Positions 1 through 8,858 are shown, counted from the stretch's first letter. The stretch is DNA of 21,628 nt from Crocinitomicaceae bacterium (GCA_002696025.1 NZQU01000021.1:1-21628), one strand, 5' to 3'. The notes: a model not told the origin generated them from the letters alone. Numbers and translations: made by a program.

Positions 1-2
1 AA

Positions 3-2273
3 AACATTGATGAAATGCCAGTTTATGGCACCATAGCATCTCAATTTAATGACCCTGGAATGAATACCTTGTATAAGGTTATTGTTGATAGTATTAATAA
101 AAATACAGCAGCTACTTTATCTTCAAATTTTGAAATTTCTAAAGAAATGTCAGAGAAAATTTTTGTCATTCCACCAGAAAGAACAAGATATTTATCTGAA
201 ATTTCAGAAAATAACAGGTCATATGATCAATGGGTTGATCAGCAAGTTTTGGTTGCTGATAAGCTATATTCTCTTCAAAATAGCATTGATGTTTTAGAAA
301 AAAGTGATATTGAGGATAAAGATCGATTAATCAAAGGAATTCAAGAAGCATTTCAACTTGAGAAGTTAAATTTTGATCCTAAAAACTGGGAAATCATTCA
401 AAATTGGGATGAAAAGATAAGTGCCTTAAAAGGAGATGTCTTTGAATTCAAAGTAAGAGATAAAGTTTTAAGTATTCAAACACATACAAAATCTCTTTCA
501 CAGAGTAAAATACCTAAAGTATCAGTTCCTAAATTCAAAAGCTGGGGAGAAATATTAAGGTGGTCTCTTCAAGAAAATTTCCCTGGAACATTTCCTTATA
601 CTTCCGGTTTATTTCCATTTAAAAGAGAGGGTGAAGATCCAACTCGTATGTTTGCCGGTGAGGGAGGACCTGAAAGAACCAACAAACGATTCCACTATGT
701 TAGTTTAGGAATGCCTGCCAAAAGATTATCTACTGCATTTGACTCGGTTACATTGTATGGAAATGATCCAGATTTGCGACCTGATATTTATGGTAAGATT
801 GGAAATGCTGGTGTTTCAATATGTTGTCTTGATGATGCAAAAAAACTATACTCAGGCTTTGATTTATCCGACCCATCTACTTCAGTTTCGATGACAATAA
901 ATGGGCCAGCACCAATGCTTCTGGCATTTTTTATGAATGCGGCTATCGATCAAAATTGTGAAAAGTATATTATTAAAAATGATATACAATCAGATGTTGA
1001 AAAGAAAATAGAAAGTCTTTACAAGAAAAAAGGTGTTGAAAGACCTAAATACCAAGGTGATTTGCCTGAAGGAAATAATGGTTTAGGACTCATGCTTTTG
1101 GGTGTTAGTGGTGATCAAGTTCTTCCTAAAGACGTATATAATAAAATTAAAAAAGAAACTTTAAAACAAGTTAGGGGGACTGTACAGGCAGATATTTTAA
1201 AAGAGGATCAGGCTCAAAACACTTGTATTTTTAGTACAGAATTTGCATTAAGATTAATGGGAGATGTTCAAGAATACTTTATTAAAAATGGAGTAAGGAA
1301 CTTTTATTCTGTTTCCATATCTGGTTATCATATTGCAGAGGCCGGGGCCAATCCGATTACTCAATTGGCATTTACCCTTGCCAATGGATTTACTTATGTT
1401 GAGTATTATTTAAGTAGAGGAATGGATATCAATGATTTTGGACCTAATTTGTCTTTTTTCTTTTCTAATGGAATTGATCCTGAATATGCAGTTATCGGAA
1501 GAGTTGCAAGAAGAATCTGGGCAAAAGCATTGTCAAAAAAATATGGTGCCAATCCAAGAGCACAAATGTTAAAGTATCACATTCAAACTTCAGGTAGGTC
1601 TCTTCATGCACAAGAGATTGATTTTAATGATATTAGAACAACATTGCAAGCTTTATATGCTATTTATGACAATTGTAATTCTTTGCATACAAATGCATAT
1701 GATGAGGCAATTACAACTCCTACAGAAGATTCAGTTAGAAGAGCTATGGCCATACAGTTAATTATAAATAGAGAGTTAGGTTTGGCCAAGAATGAAAATC
1801 CACTGCAAGGGTCATTTATAATTGAAGATTTAACGGAATTGGTTGAAGAAGCTGTTTTGATTGAATTTGATCGAATTACAGAACGAGGGGGCGTACTTGG
1901 TGCTATGGAAACAATGTATCAGCGTTCTAAAATTCAAGAAGAATCTTTGCATTATGAAATGCTTAAGCATACGGGTGAATTTCCAATTATTGGAGTCAAT
2001 ACTTTCTTGAGTTCAAAAGGATCCCCTACAATTTTACCAAAAGAGGTTATCAGAGCTACTGAGTCCGAGAAAAAGTATCAGATTGAAATGTTAAAAAATC
2101 TTCATAAGGGTAATTCGGATAAATTTTCTGTCGAAATTAAAAATGTTCAGCATGCTGCTATAAACAATAACAATATGTTTGAGAAGTTGATGGAGGCTTG
2201 TAAATATTCTTCTTTGGGGCAAATTACAAACTCATTATTTGAAGTTGGAGGGCAGTATAGAAGAAATATGTAA
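3..2273 (+). CDS. icmF: Fused isobutyryl-CoA mutase (IcmF-type), C-terminal part; 5' end outside window
   Basis: Adenosylcobalamin-dependent mutase that interconverts isobutyryl-CoA and n-butyryl-CoA in the cytoplasm (branched-chain acyl-CoA metabolism). The frame is open to the left edge, so the ATG at 15 is an internal methionine. What remains (about 756 residues) matches the end of the MeaB-like G domain, a linker, and the whole substrate-binding TIM barrel; the B12-binding and most of the GTPase domain lie upstream. Visible family motifs are FPYTSGLFPFKREGEDPTRM (residues 193-212 counted from the ATG at 15), GTVQADILKEDQAQNT and SISGYHIAEAGANP. The Gln in AQNT (residue 401, bases 1215-1217) stands where methylmalonyl-CoA mutase has its carboxylate-binding Arg (Arg207 of the Propionibacterium enzyme), which argues for isobutyryl-CoA over methylmalonyl-CoA. 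His439 is the conserved active-site His. An insert of some 55 residues before GTVQADILKED is, as I recall, normal for IcmF. Databases often label such genes simply methylmalonyl-CoA mutase family. Confidence 0.9.
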   Translation, partial: NIDEMPVYGTIASQFNDPGMNTLYKVIVDSINKNTAATLSSNFEISKEMSEKIFVIPPERTRYLSEISENNRSYDQWVDQQVLVADKLYSLQNSIDVLEKSDIEDKDRLIKGIQEAFQLEKLNFDPKNWEIIQNWDEKISALKGDVFEFKVRDKVLSIQTHTKSLSQSKIPKVSVPKFKSWGEILRWSLQENFPGTFPYTSGLFPFKREGEDPTRMFAGEGGPERTNKRFHYVSLGMPAKRLSTAFDSVTLYGNDPDLRPDIYGKIGNAGVSICCLDDAKKLYSGFDLSDPSTSVSMTINGPAPMLLAFFMNAAIDQNCEKYIIKNDIQSDVEKKIESLYKKKGVERPKYQGDLPEGNNGLGLMLLGVSGDQVLPKDVYNKIKKETLKQVRGTVQADILKEDQAQNTCIFSTEFALRLMGDVQEYFIKNGVRNFYSVSISGYHIAEAGANPITQLAFTLANGFTYVEYYLSRGMDINDFGPNLSFFFSNGIDPEYAVIGRVARRIWAKALSKKYGANPRAQMLKYHIQTSGRSLHAQEIDFNDIRTTLQALYAIYDNCNSLHTNAYDEAITTPTEDSVRRAMAIQLIINRELGLAKNENPLQGSFIIEDLTELVEEAVLIEFDRITERGGVLGAMETMYQRSKIQEESLHYEMLKHTGEFPIIGVNTFLSSKGSPTILPKEVIRATESEKKYQIEMLKNLHKGNSDKFSVEIKNVQHAAINNNNMFEKLMEACKYSSLGQITNSLFEVGGQYRRNM

Positions 2274-2314
2274 TCTCTTTCCTTAATAGATCAATCAAAT
2301 AGACTTTTGTTTCT

Positions 2315-2322
2315 TATTTTTG
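2315..2322 (+). promoter_or_regulatory. Candidate -7 box (TATTTTTG) for aspS
   Basis: The octamer fits the Bacteroidota -7 consensus TAnnTTTG and lies 20 bases before the aspS start, giving a short leader as is usual in the phylum. No TTTG -33 box is visible at the usual spacing, so support is only partial. Confidence 0.4.
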
Positions 2323-2342
2323 TGCTCAATTAAAATTAAGAT

Positions 2343-4091
2343 ATGCTAAGAAGTCATACTTGCGGCGAATTAAGAATTGCAGACGTTCAAAAAAAAGTTG
2401 TTTTATCAGGTTGGGTACAAAGATCTAGAGATCTTGGTGGTATGACCTTTATTGATCTTCGTGATCGATATGGGATAACACAATTGGCGTTTAATATGGA
2501 AACAAACACCGATCTTTGTCTTGAGGCACGAAAAATGGGTCGTGAATATGTGATTCAAATCAATGGAGAAGTTGTTGAAAGACAAAGCAAGAATAAAAAT
2601 ATGCCAACTGGCGAGGTAGAGGTTGTTGTTTCAGAACTAAGTGTTTTAAATGCGTCTAAAACGCCTCCTTTTACAATCGAAGAAAACACAGATGGAGGAG
2701 AGGAGTTGAGAATGGAATATCGTTATCTTGATTTGAGAAGATCTGTTGTTAAAAACAACCTTCTTCTTAGGAATAAAGTTTCTCTAGAAACAAGAAAATA
2801 TATGGATTCACAAGGGTTTATGGATGTTGAAACCCCTGTTTTGATTAAGTCAACACCTGAAGGAGCACGAGATTTTGTTGTTCCAAGTAGAATGAACGAT
2901 GGTCAGTTTTATGCCTTGCCTCAGTCTCCTCAAACATTTAAACAATTGTTAATGGTATCAGGAATTGACAGGTATTATCAAATTGTAAAATGTTTTAGAG
3001 ATGAAGATTTGAGAGCCGATAGACAACCTGAATTTACACAAATTGATTGCGAAATGTCTTTTGTAGAACAGGAAGATGTTCTTCAAACTTTTGAGGGAAT
3101 GATTAAGCATCTATTTGCCTCAATTTTAAACGTTTCTTTTACCGATGAATTCCCAAGAATCACATATAGTGATGCTATGAATCTATACGGATCTGATAAA
3201 CCCGATATTCGATTTGGGATGAAGTTTGTTGACATTTCAGATGAAGCTAAGGGTAAAGGCTTTGGAATTTTTGACAATTCTGAAGCGATTTTATCAATAA
3301 ATGTAAGCGAAGCAGCATCTTTTACTCGTAAACAACTCGATAAATTGATCGATTGGGTTAAAAGACCTCAAATTGGAGCAAAAGGAATGATTTATTTAAA
3401 ATATAATGAAGATGGCACTTTTAAATCTTCAGTAGATAAATTTTACAATTCAGATGATTTAAAGAAATGGGCTGACAAAGCTGAAATGCAAAAAGGAGAT
3501 TTATTATTGGTTCTTTCAGGGGAGAAACAACAAACCCAAAAGCAATTAAGCGAGCTAAGACTGCATGTTGCAGATGAAAGAGGTTTGAGAAACCCTAAGG
3601 AGTTTAAACCAATATGGGTTGTGGATTTTCCATTGCTCGAATGGGATGAAGATAACGATAGGTGGCATGCGATGCATCATCCGTTTACTTCGCCTAAAAA
3701 AGAAGATGAATCCCTTTTAGAATCAGATCCAGGTAAAGTTCGTGCAAATGCATATGATTTGGCTGTTAATGGAGTTGAATTAGGAGGTGGGTCTATCCGT
3801 ATCCATAATCGAGGTCTTCAAGAAAAAATGTTTGATCTTTTGGGCTTTTCAAAAGAAGAAGCGAAAGATCAGTTTGGATTTTTAATGAATGCATTTGAAT
3901 ATGGCGCACCACCTCATGGAGGGATCGCATTTGGTTTGGATCGATTGGTGGCCACAATGGGTGGTTCAGAATCTATTAGAGATTATATTCCTTTTCCAAA
4001 AAATAATAGTGGAAGAGATGTCATGATTGAAGCACCTTCTTTTCTAGCTGAAGAACAGCTAGATGAATTGGGCTTAAAAATTAAAAATTAA
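2343..4091 (+). CDS. aspS: Aspartate--tRNA ligase (AspRS), bacterial type
   Basis: Class IIb aminoacyl-tRNA synthetase that charges tRNA-Asp with aspartate in the cytoplasm. It has 582 residues, the usual bacterial length. In order: N-terminal OB-fold anticodon-binding domain (about 1-110, with GWVQRSRDLGG), catalytic core with PQSPQTFKQ and motif 2 FRDEDLRADRQPEF (about 218-231), a GAD-type insert (about 285-420), and motif 3 GIAFGLDRLVATMGG followed by the DYIPFPK segment. Leu31 in RDLGG is the residue seen in discriminating AspRS; non-discriminating bacterial enzymes tend to have His there, so this enzyme probably charges only tRNA-Asp. It is separated by 69 bases from icmF and 57 bases from the next gene, and probably has its own promoter. 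Confidence 0.97.
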   Translation: MLRSHTCGELRIADVQKKVVLSGWVQRSRDLGGMTFIDLRDRYGITQLAFNMETNTDLCLEARKMGREYVIQINGEVVERQSKNKNMPTGEVEVVVSELSVLNASKTPPFTIEENTDGGEELRMEYRYLDLRRSVVKNNLLLRNKVSLETRKYMDSQGFMDVETPVLIKSTPEGARDFVVPSRMNDGQFYALPQSPQTFKQLLMVSGIDRYYQIVKCFRDEDLRADRQPEFTQIDCEMSFVEQEDVLQTFEGMIKHLFASILNVSFTDEFPRITYSDAMNLYGSDKPDIRFGMKFVDISDEAKGKGFGIFDNSEAILSINVSEAASFTRKQLDKLIDWVKRPQIGAKGMIYLKYNEDGTFKSSVDKFYNSDDLKKWADKAEMQKGDLLLVLSGEKQQTQKQLSELRLHVADERGLRNPKEFKPIWVVDFPLLEWDEDNDRWHAMHHPFTSPKKEDESLLESDPGKVRANAYDLAVNGVELGGGSIRIHNRGLQEKMFDLLGFSKEEAKDQFGFLMNAFEYGAPPHGGIAFGLDRLVATMGGSESIRDYIPFPKNNSGRDVMIEAPSFLAEEQLDELGLKIKN

Positions 4092-4148
4092 AATAAGACT
4101 AAACTCTTATGTCTTGTAAATTGTTATATACTAAAAACACATAATAGT

Positions 4149-4949
4149 ATGAATAAACATATAGAAAAATTAGAAGAGGCTTTAGATCCCTACAGAAGAG
4201 AATTAGTCAATCATGAATTATATTCAAAACTTAATTCTATCAAATCTATTCAATATTTTATGGAGCAGCATGTTTACGCTGTTTGGGATTTTATGAGTCT
4301 ATTAAAATCACTCCAAATAAATTTGACAAGTACTACTATTCCCTGGACACCAAATGGAAATCCAGCAACTAGAAGGCTGATCAATGAGATTGTTTGGGGC
4401 GAGGAAAGTGATGTTAATGATAAAGGTGTTGCTGCCAGTCATTATGAGATGTATATAGAGGCAATGTAGGAGGCCGGAGCCAATACAAATCATATAAAAA
4501 AACTACTTTCTTTAGTTGATGATGGAGAGAATGTTTTTGATGCATTTGACAAAGTTGAAATGAACCCAGAAACAAGATCTTTTTTACACTTTACATTTGA
4601 TGCTGTTTTGAATAAAGAGGTTCATGTAATTGCAGCAATATTCACTTTTGGTAGAGAAGATTTAATTCCTGATATGTTTCTAGAAATTGTTCGTCAAGTT
4701 GATGAGGAATCTAAGCAATCTCTTAGTTTGTTAACATATTATCTTGAAAGACACATAGAGGTTGATGGAGGAGAACATGGTCCAATGGCTTTAAATATGA
4801 TTATTCAGTTGTGTGGCAATGATGAAAATAAATGGAAAGAGGCAACAGATGCATCTGTTAAAGCTATGCAAATGAGAATTAATTTATGGAATGGTGTTCA
4901 AAAATCACTTAGTTCATTGATTAATGTGAATGATAAAACATGCGCATAG
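4149..4949 (+). pseudogene. DUF3050 family protein interrupted by one in-frame TAG
   Basis: A single frame of 267 codons encodes a DUF3050 protein (haem-oxygenase-like helical fold, function unknown), but codon 107 (4467-4469) is TAG. The first part runs from ATG 4149 to MYIEAM; after the stop the same frame continues with EAGANTNHIKKLL and on to the natural stop at 4947-4949. Conserved-looking segments lie on both sides: QHVYAVWDFMSLLKSLQ and EESD...SHYEMY before the stop, FTFGREDLIPDMF and YYLERHIEVDGGEHGPMAL after it. The His and Glu residues in these could be metal ligands as in haem-oxygenase-like di-iron enzymes; that is inference. There is no indel, so one base change would restore the protein. 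A restart at ATG 4560 would yield 129 residues lacking the first half. It may be a recent pseudogene, a sequencing error, or a readthrough gene. The last 10 bases overlap the next gene. Confidence 0.85.
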
Positions 4950-6067
4950 CAATAAACACTAGGTTTCTTCTGCCATCAAAAATGGAGGGCTTTGGTTGGT
5001 ATACATATGAAATTGTATCTCGAATTACCAACAGCAATCCCCAATGTGAATTTGTTCTTTTTTTTGACAGGGCTGTTGACCCTAAATTTGTTTTTAATTC
5101 AAATGTTGAATGTGTTGTTTTGTCTCCACAGGCACGTCATCCATTCTTATTTATTTGGTGGTTTGAATGGTCTGTAAGACGCGCTTTAAAGAAATATAAA
5201 ATTGATATTTTTCTGTCTCCTGATGGTTATATTTCCTTACTATCAAAAGTTCCTCAAATTAGTGTAATTCATGATATAAGCTTTGAATATTACCCAAAAG
5301 ACATACCATGGTTTTCAAGTAGGTACCTTAGAACTTTTTTTCCTCTATTTGCTAAAAAATCAAATAAGATTATTACGGTTTCAAATACAACAAAAGAAGA
5401 TCTTGTCAAGAAATATCATGTTTCTTCAGAAAAAATAAGGGTTATATGGAATGGAGTTTCCGAGAGCTATAAGAAGCTTGATCAAGACACAAAAAATAAT
5501 TTTATAAATAAACATACCGATGGAGTCCCATATTTTTTATTTGTTGGATCTATTCACCCACGAAAAAATGTTCAAAGATTAATCAATTCATTTTCTTTAT
5601 TTATTGAGGAGAGTCAAAAGGATTTTAAGTTGATTATTATTGGTGAATCTATGTGGAGAGGAAATTCACTTGAGATACCTAAGAATGTTAGTTCTTTAGT
5701 TGTTTTTACTGGACATCTGTCAAATGAAATGTTAAGTAAGTATATGGGCTCTGCCTACGCCTTATCTTATGTTCCTTATTTTGAGGGTTTTGGGCTTCCT
5801 ATAGTAGAAGCAATGAAGTGCGGTGTGCCAATTATTTGTGGAAACAAAACCAGTTTGCCAGAAGTAGCAGGAAATGCTGCAATTTACTGTAATCCTTTTG
5901 ATGTTAATGATATAAAAAATCAAATGTTAACGCTTGTGAATAGTGAAGAATTATACAGAGAATTGGTCGCAAATGGTTTAAAAAGAAGCAAGTTGTTTTC
6001 TTGGGATAACACTGCTAAATTTGTGTGGGAGGAAGTGGTTTCATTATTCATCAGCAAAAGCAAATAG
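4940..6067 (+). CDS. Glycosyltransferase family 4 (GT-B fold)
   Basis: Retaining glycosyltransferase that would move a sugar from a nucleotide donor to a glycan or lipid acceptor at the cytoplasmic side of the membrane; acceptor and sugar cannot be told from sequence. 375 residues, no signal peptide. The N-terminal Rossmann half starts MRIAINTRFL and contains ISVIHDISFEYYP; the C-terminal half has the donor-site motifs FVGSIHPRKNVQRLI and EGFGLPIVEAMKCGVP with the E-x7-E pair Glu282/Glu290, followed by TSLPEVAG. These are typical of the GT4 (Glycos_transf_1) family. The start codon lies inside the last codons of the DUF3050 frame (10-base overlap), which suggests translational coupling. No other polysaccharide gene is nearby, so a capsule or LPS locus is not supported. 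Confidence 0.9.
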   Translation: MRIAINTRFLLPSKMEGFGWYTYEIVSRITNSNPQCEFVLFFDRAVDPKFVFNSNVECVVLSPQARHPFLFIWWFEWSVRRALKKYKIDIFLSPDGYISLLSKVPQISVIHDISFEYYPKDIPWFSSRYLRTFFPLFAKKSNKIITVSNTTKEDLVKKYHVSSEKIRVIWNGVSESYKKLDQDTKNNFINKHTDGVPYFLFVGSIHPRKNVQRLINSFSLFIEESQKDFKLIIIGESMWRGNSLEIPKNVSSLVVFTGHLSNEMLSKYMGSAYALSYVPYFEGFGLPIVEAMKCGVPIICGNKTSLPEVAGNAAIYCNPFDVNDIKNQMLTLVNSEELYRELVANGLKRSKLFSWDNTAKFVWEEVVSLFISKSK

Positions 6068-6163
6068 CTGTGTAAGTATCTGTTTTTAAGATATTTATAA
6101 ATAAGTTTATTTTTTTTTGAACCAATCTTTTTTAGTCTTGTATTAAATGCAAAACTAAAGAAC

Positions 6164-7891
6164 ATGAAAAAATCAATTTTATTAGTGGCTCTTCTTTTTA
6201 CAAGTATAGGAGTCAACGCAATCGAAGAAAATATTGTAAAGTCAAAGGTTACTCAAGTGACTGTTTATGCAAAAGGAGTTCAACTCTTTCAAAAGGCAAA
6301 TTATTCAATAAAAAATGCAGGATCATCTGAGATCATTATCGAGGGAATTAGTCCTTTTATAGATCCTAATAGTATTCAAGTTAAAGCTACTGGAGATGTA
6401 ATTATTTTAGACAGTAAACATAAGATATTTTACCCAAAGCCAGAGCCTGTTACCAAAGAGGGTATGCCATTAAAAATAAAAAGAGATATTCAGTTTCTAA
6501 TGGATTCAATAAAATCTATTAATTATGAAATTAAAGAGATTCAAGATGAAATAAATGTTTTTAATGCGAGTAGAAATATTTTAAGCTCAAATGGAGCTGT
6601 TAGAGGACAGGGTAAAATTAATGATTCATTAGAGTTGTTAAAAACCACATTGGATTATTATTCTTTTAAAATGATAGAAATCAATAAAAAATTATTGAAT
6701 TTAGATAAAAAGAAAAATGTTAAGAATCACCTTAAATCAAAAATGAATGAGAGGCTAAAGGATCTTAAAAATTATCAAAAAAACACTGGTTTGTCTCCTA
6801 AAAAAAAGAAACCAATTCATAGAATTATTGTTACGCTAATGACTAAGCAGGCAGCACGAGGAAAAATCAATGTCAGCTATTTATCATCTAATGCAGGATG
6901 GATACCTCATTATGATTTTAGAACTAAAAAAGACGATGGAAAGGTCAATTTAAACTACAAGGCAAAGGTATATCAAAAGACAGGTTTAAACTGGAAAAAT
7001 GTAAAGATAAATATATCAACCAACAACCCGTATCAAAATAAAACGAAACCAACGCTTCACCCTTGGTATATAGCATATTCAAGAGCAAGATCTTATGGTG
7101 GGAATGGTGTTTACAATAATTCACTCAATGCTCCAAGTAAAATGAAGCAGGAAATGAAAAGTATGGGTTTTCATAATGTTAAAGATTTTAATGCGGATAA
7201 AAATTTACAAGAAACCATTGTTTTTGATTCAGAGGATGATGCTGGTGCTAGAGCTTCAAGTGAGTTTGTAAGTGTCGTTAGACAGTTGGTTTCTGCTGAG
7301 TTTAAAATTGATTTACCATATTCTATTAAATCAAACAATGATCATCATATTGTTTTAATAAAGAATATTGATTTAGAGGCTAAGTTCAAGCATTTTGCAG
7401 TTCCTAAATTAGATCAATCCGTATACATGGTTGCTCAAATATCAAAACTTGATGATTTAGGTTTGGTTCCGGCAAAGGCAAATATTTTCTTCGATGGTAC
7501 GTATATGGGCGAAACTTATGTGGATCCAACTTCTATGGATGATACGCTTAGCCTTAGTTTAGGTAAAGATCCAAATGTGCAGATCAAAAGAAAATTGCTA
7601 AAAAAAGACTGTAAAGAAAAAGTAATAGGTGATAGAGTTGAAAGAAACTTTGCATATTCAATTGAGGTTAAAAACCTAAAAGCAACACCAATTGAACTTA
7701 CACTGCTTGATCAAGTTCCAATCAGTCAAACTACTGACATTACAATAGAGGCAAAAAATATAAGCAATGCAAAAAAAGAAGACAGAACAGGAATATTAGA
7801 ATGGCGGGTGAAATTAAAACCAAAAGACAAAAAAGTAATTGACTTTAGGTTCAAAGTAAAACATGACAAAAACAAAAATGTAATTATCTAG
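6164..7891 (+). CDS. Secreted DUF4139 / MuiA-family protein
   Basis: 575-residue exported protein of the mucoidy-inhibitor MuiA-like family, whose biochemical role is not established. A signal peptide is clear (MKKSILLVALLFTSIGVNA, cleavage likely after residue 19). A DUF4140-like N-terminal domain follows (about 25-125, with VTVYAKGVQLFQKANYSI and GISPFIDPNSIQVKATGD), then a charged helical stretch likely to form a coiled coil (about 105-205), then a DUF4139 beta-rich domain (about 220-570) with SYLSSNAGWIPHYDFRT and a YQKTGLNWKNVKINISTNNP segment. A Ser/Gly/Asn-rich linker with no clear domain sits at about 305-365. It is flanked by 96 bases upstream and a strong terminator downstream and appears to be transcribed alone. 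A near-match -7 box (TAGTCTTG, 6133-6140) precedes it by 23 bases. Confidence 0.88.
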   Translation: MKKSILLVALLFTSIGVNAIEENIVKSKVTQVTVYAKGVQLFQKANYSIKNAGSSEIIIEGISPFIDPNSIQVKATGDVIILDSKHKIFYPKPEPVTKEGMPLKIKRDIQFLMDSIKSINYEIKEIQDEINVFNASRNILSSNGAVRGQGKINDSLELLKTTLDYYSFKMIEINKKLLNLDKKKNVKNHLKSKMNERLKDLKNYQKNTGLSPKKKKPIHRIIVTLMTKQAARGKINVSYLSSNAGWIPHYDFRTKKDDGKVNLNYKAKVYQKTGLNWKNVKINISTNNPYQNKTKPTLHPWYIAYSRARSYGGNGVYNNSLNAPSKMKQEMKSMGFHNVKDFNADKNLQETIVFDSEDDAGARASSEFVSVVRQLVSAEFKIDLPYSIKSNNDHHIVLIKNIDLEAKFKHFAVPKLDQSVYMVAQISKLDDLGLVPAKANIFFDGTYMGETYVDPTSMDDTLSLSLGKDPNVQIKRKLLKKDCKEKVIGDRVERNFAYSIEVKNLKATPIELTLLDQVPISQTTDITIEAKNISNAKKEDRTGILEWRVKLKPKDKKVIDFRFKVKHDKNKNVII

Positions 7892-7919
7892 TTTTCATAT
7901 AATAGTTTAGTGTAGTTAG

Positions 7920-7947
7920 GCCCTGGGGATTTTCCCTAGGGCTTTTT
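7920..7947 (+). terminator. Rho-independent terminator after the DUF4139 gene
   Basis: A 10-bp stem (GCCCTGGGGA pairing with TCCCTAGGGC, one G-U pair) with a 3-base loop is followed directly by TTTTT. It begins 28 bases after the DUF4139 stop and lies just beyond the stop of the convergent menB gene. There is no T-run in the minus direction, so it mainly ends plus-strand transcription, though the stem would also form in the menB transcript. Confidence 0.9.
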
Positions 7948-7950
7948 GTT

Positions 7951-8790
7951 TTATGGGAATTTTGGAAATTTCTTAAAATCAGGATCTCTTTTTTCAAGAA
8001 AGGCATTTCTTCCTTCAGTAGCTTCTTCAGTCATATAGGCAAGTCTCGTTGCTTCTCCAGCAAAGACTTGTTGCCCTACAAGTCCATCATCAATAAGGTT
8101 GAATGCAAACTTAGCCATCTTAATTGCTGTAGGGCTTTTTCTTAAAATTTCTTGTGCCCATTCATAAGCGGTTTGTTCTAGTTGATCATGTTCAACAACA
8201 CGATTTACCATTCCCATTTCAAATGCTTCTTGAGCTGAATAACTAGCTCCTAAAAAAAATATTTCACGAGCTCGTTTTTGCCCAACTTGGCGAGCAAGGT
8301 AAGCAGATCCAAAGCCACCATCAAAGCTGGCAACATCCACATCTGTTTGCTTAAAAATCGCATGCTCTTTTGATGCTAAGGTTAGGTCGCATACCACATG
8401 AAGACTGTGTCCACCACCAACAGCCCATCCAGGTACTACAGCAATGACGACTTTATTCATAAAGCGAATTTGTCTTTGAACATCTAGAATATTGAATTTA
8501 CTAACTCCATCAGTTCCTTTATATCCTCTTGGGGCCCTAACACGTTGGTCACCACCAGAACAGAAAGCCCATCCATTATCTTTTGGAGAGGGGCCTTCAC
8601 CTGAAATAAGTACAACTCCTATTTCTTGACTTTCATGGCAAAAAATAAGTGCTTCAAGCATTTCATCCACAGTTTTTGGCCGAAAAGCATTACGAACTTC
8701 GGGGCGATTAAATGCAATACGTGCAACTCCATCACAATATTTGAATGTAATGTCTTCGTATTCTTTAAGTGTTGTCCAGTTTAATGACAT
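7951..8790 (-). CDS. menB: 1,4-dihydroxy-2-naphthoyl-CoA synthase, type II
   Basis: Crotonase-fold enzyme that closes the ring of o-succinylbenzoyl-CoA in menaquinone synthesis, in the cytoplasm. 279 residues. Visible motifs: GWAFCSGGDQRVR (73-85), the oxyanion-hole segment PGWAVGGGHSLHVVCD (120-135), QTDVDVASFDGGFGSAYLAR (148-167) and the typical C-terminus FLEKRDPDFKKFPKFP, which separates MenB from ordinary enoyl-CoA hydratases. Ser155 and Asp157 are the conserved catalytic pair. Asp150 takes the place of the Gly that binds bicarbonate in the E. coli (type I) enzyme, so this should be the bicarbonate-independent type II. Menaquinone is the normal quinone of Bacteroidota. No other men gene is in the window; the divergent neighbour is a dehydrogenase 85 bases away. 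Confidence 0.97.
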   Translation of the reverse strand: MSLNWTTLKEYEDITFKYCDGVARIAFNRPEVRNAFRPKTVDEMLEALIFCHESQEIGVVLISGEGPSPKDNGWAFCSGGDQRVRAPRGYKGTDGVSKFNILDVQRQIRFMNKVVIAVVPGWAVGGGHSLHVVCDLTLASKEHAIFKQTDVDVASFDGGFGSAYLARQVGQKRAREIFFLGASYSAQEAFEMGMVNRVVEHDQLEQTAYEWAQEILRKSPTAIKMAKFAFNLIDDGLVGQQVFAGEATRLAYMTEEATEGRNAFLEKRDPDFKKFPKFP

Positions 8791-8830
8791 TGTTTTTTTT
8801 TATGTAAAAATAAAAAAGCTTATTTAATTC

Positions 8831-8858
8831 TTTGCTTAAGTACAAAGACTTATTTTTG
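8831..8858 (+). promoter_or_regulatory. Bacteroidota-type promoter for the SDR gene
   Basis: TTTG (8831-8834) and TATTTTTG (8851-8858, exact TAnnTTTG) are separated by 16 bases, slightly shorter than the usual 17-23. The -7 box ends 17 bases before the ATG at 8876. It lies in the 85-base divergent gap with menB; no matching box was found for menB on the minus strand. Confidence 0.55.

Noticed and set aside
4093..4110. Hairpin ATAAGA/TCTTAT just after aspS
   Set aside because: The stem is only 6 AT-rich pairs and no T-run follows, so it is not a convincing terminator.
4560..4949. Separate small gene of 129 codons
   Set aside because: It is the second half of the DUF3050 frame in the same phase as the first half; the family motifs require both halves.
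6099..6118. AAATA/TATTT hairpin with T-run after the glycosyltransferase gene
   Set aside because: Only five A-T pairs; in such AT-rich DNA this is expected by chance.
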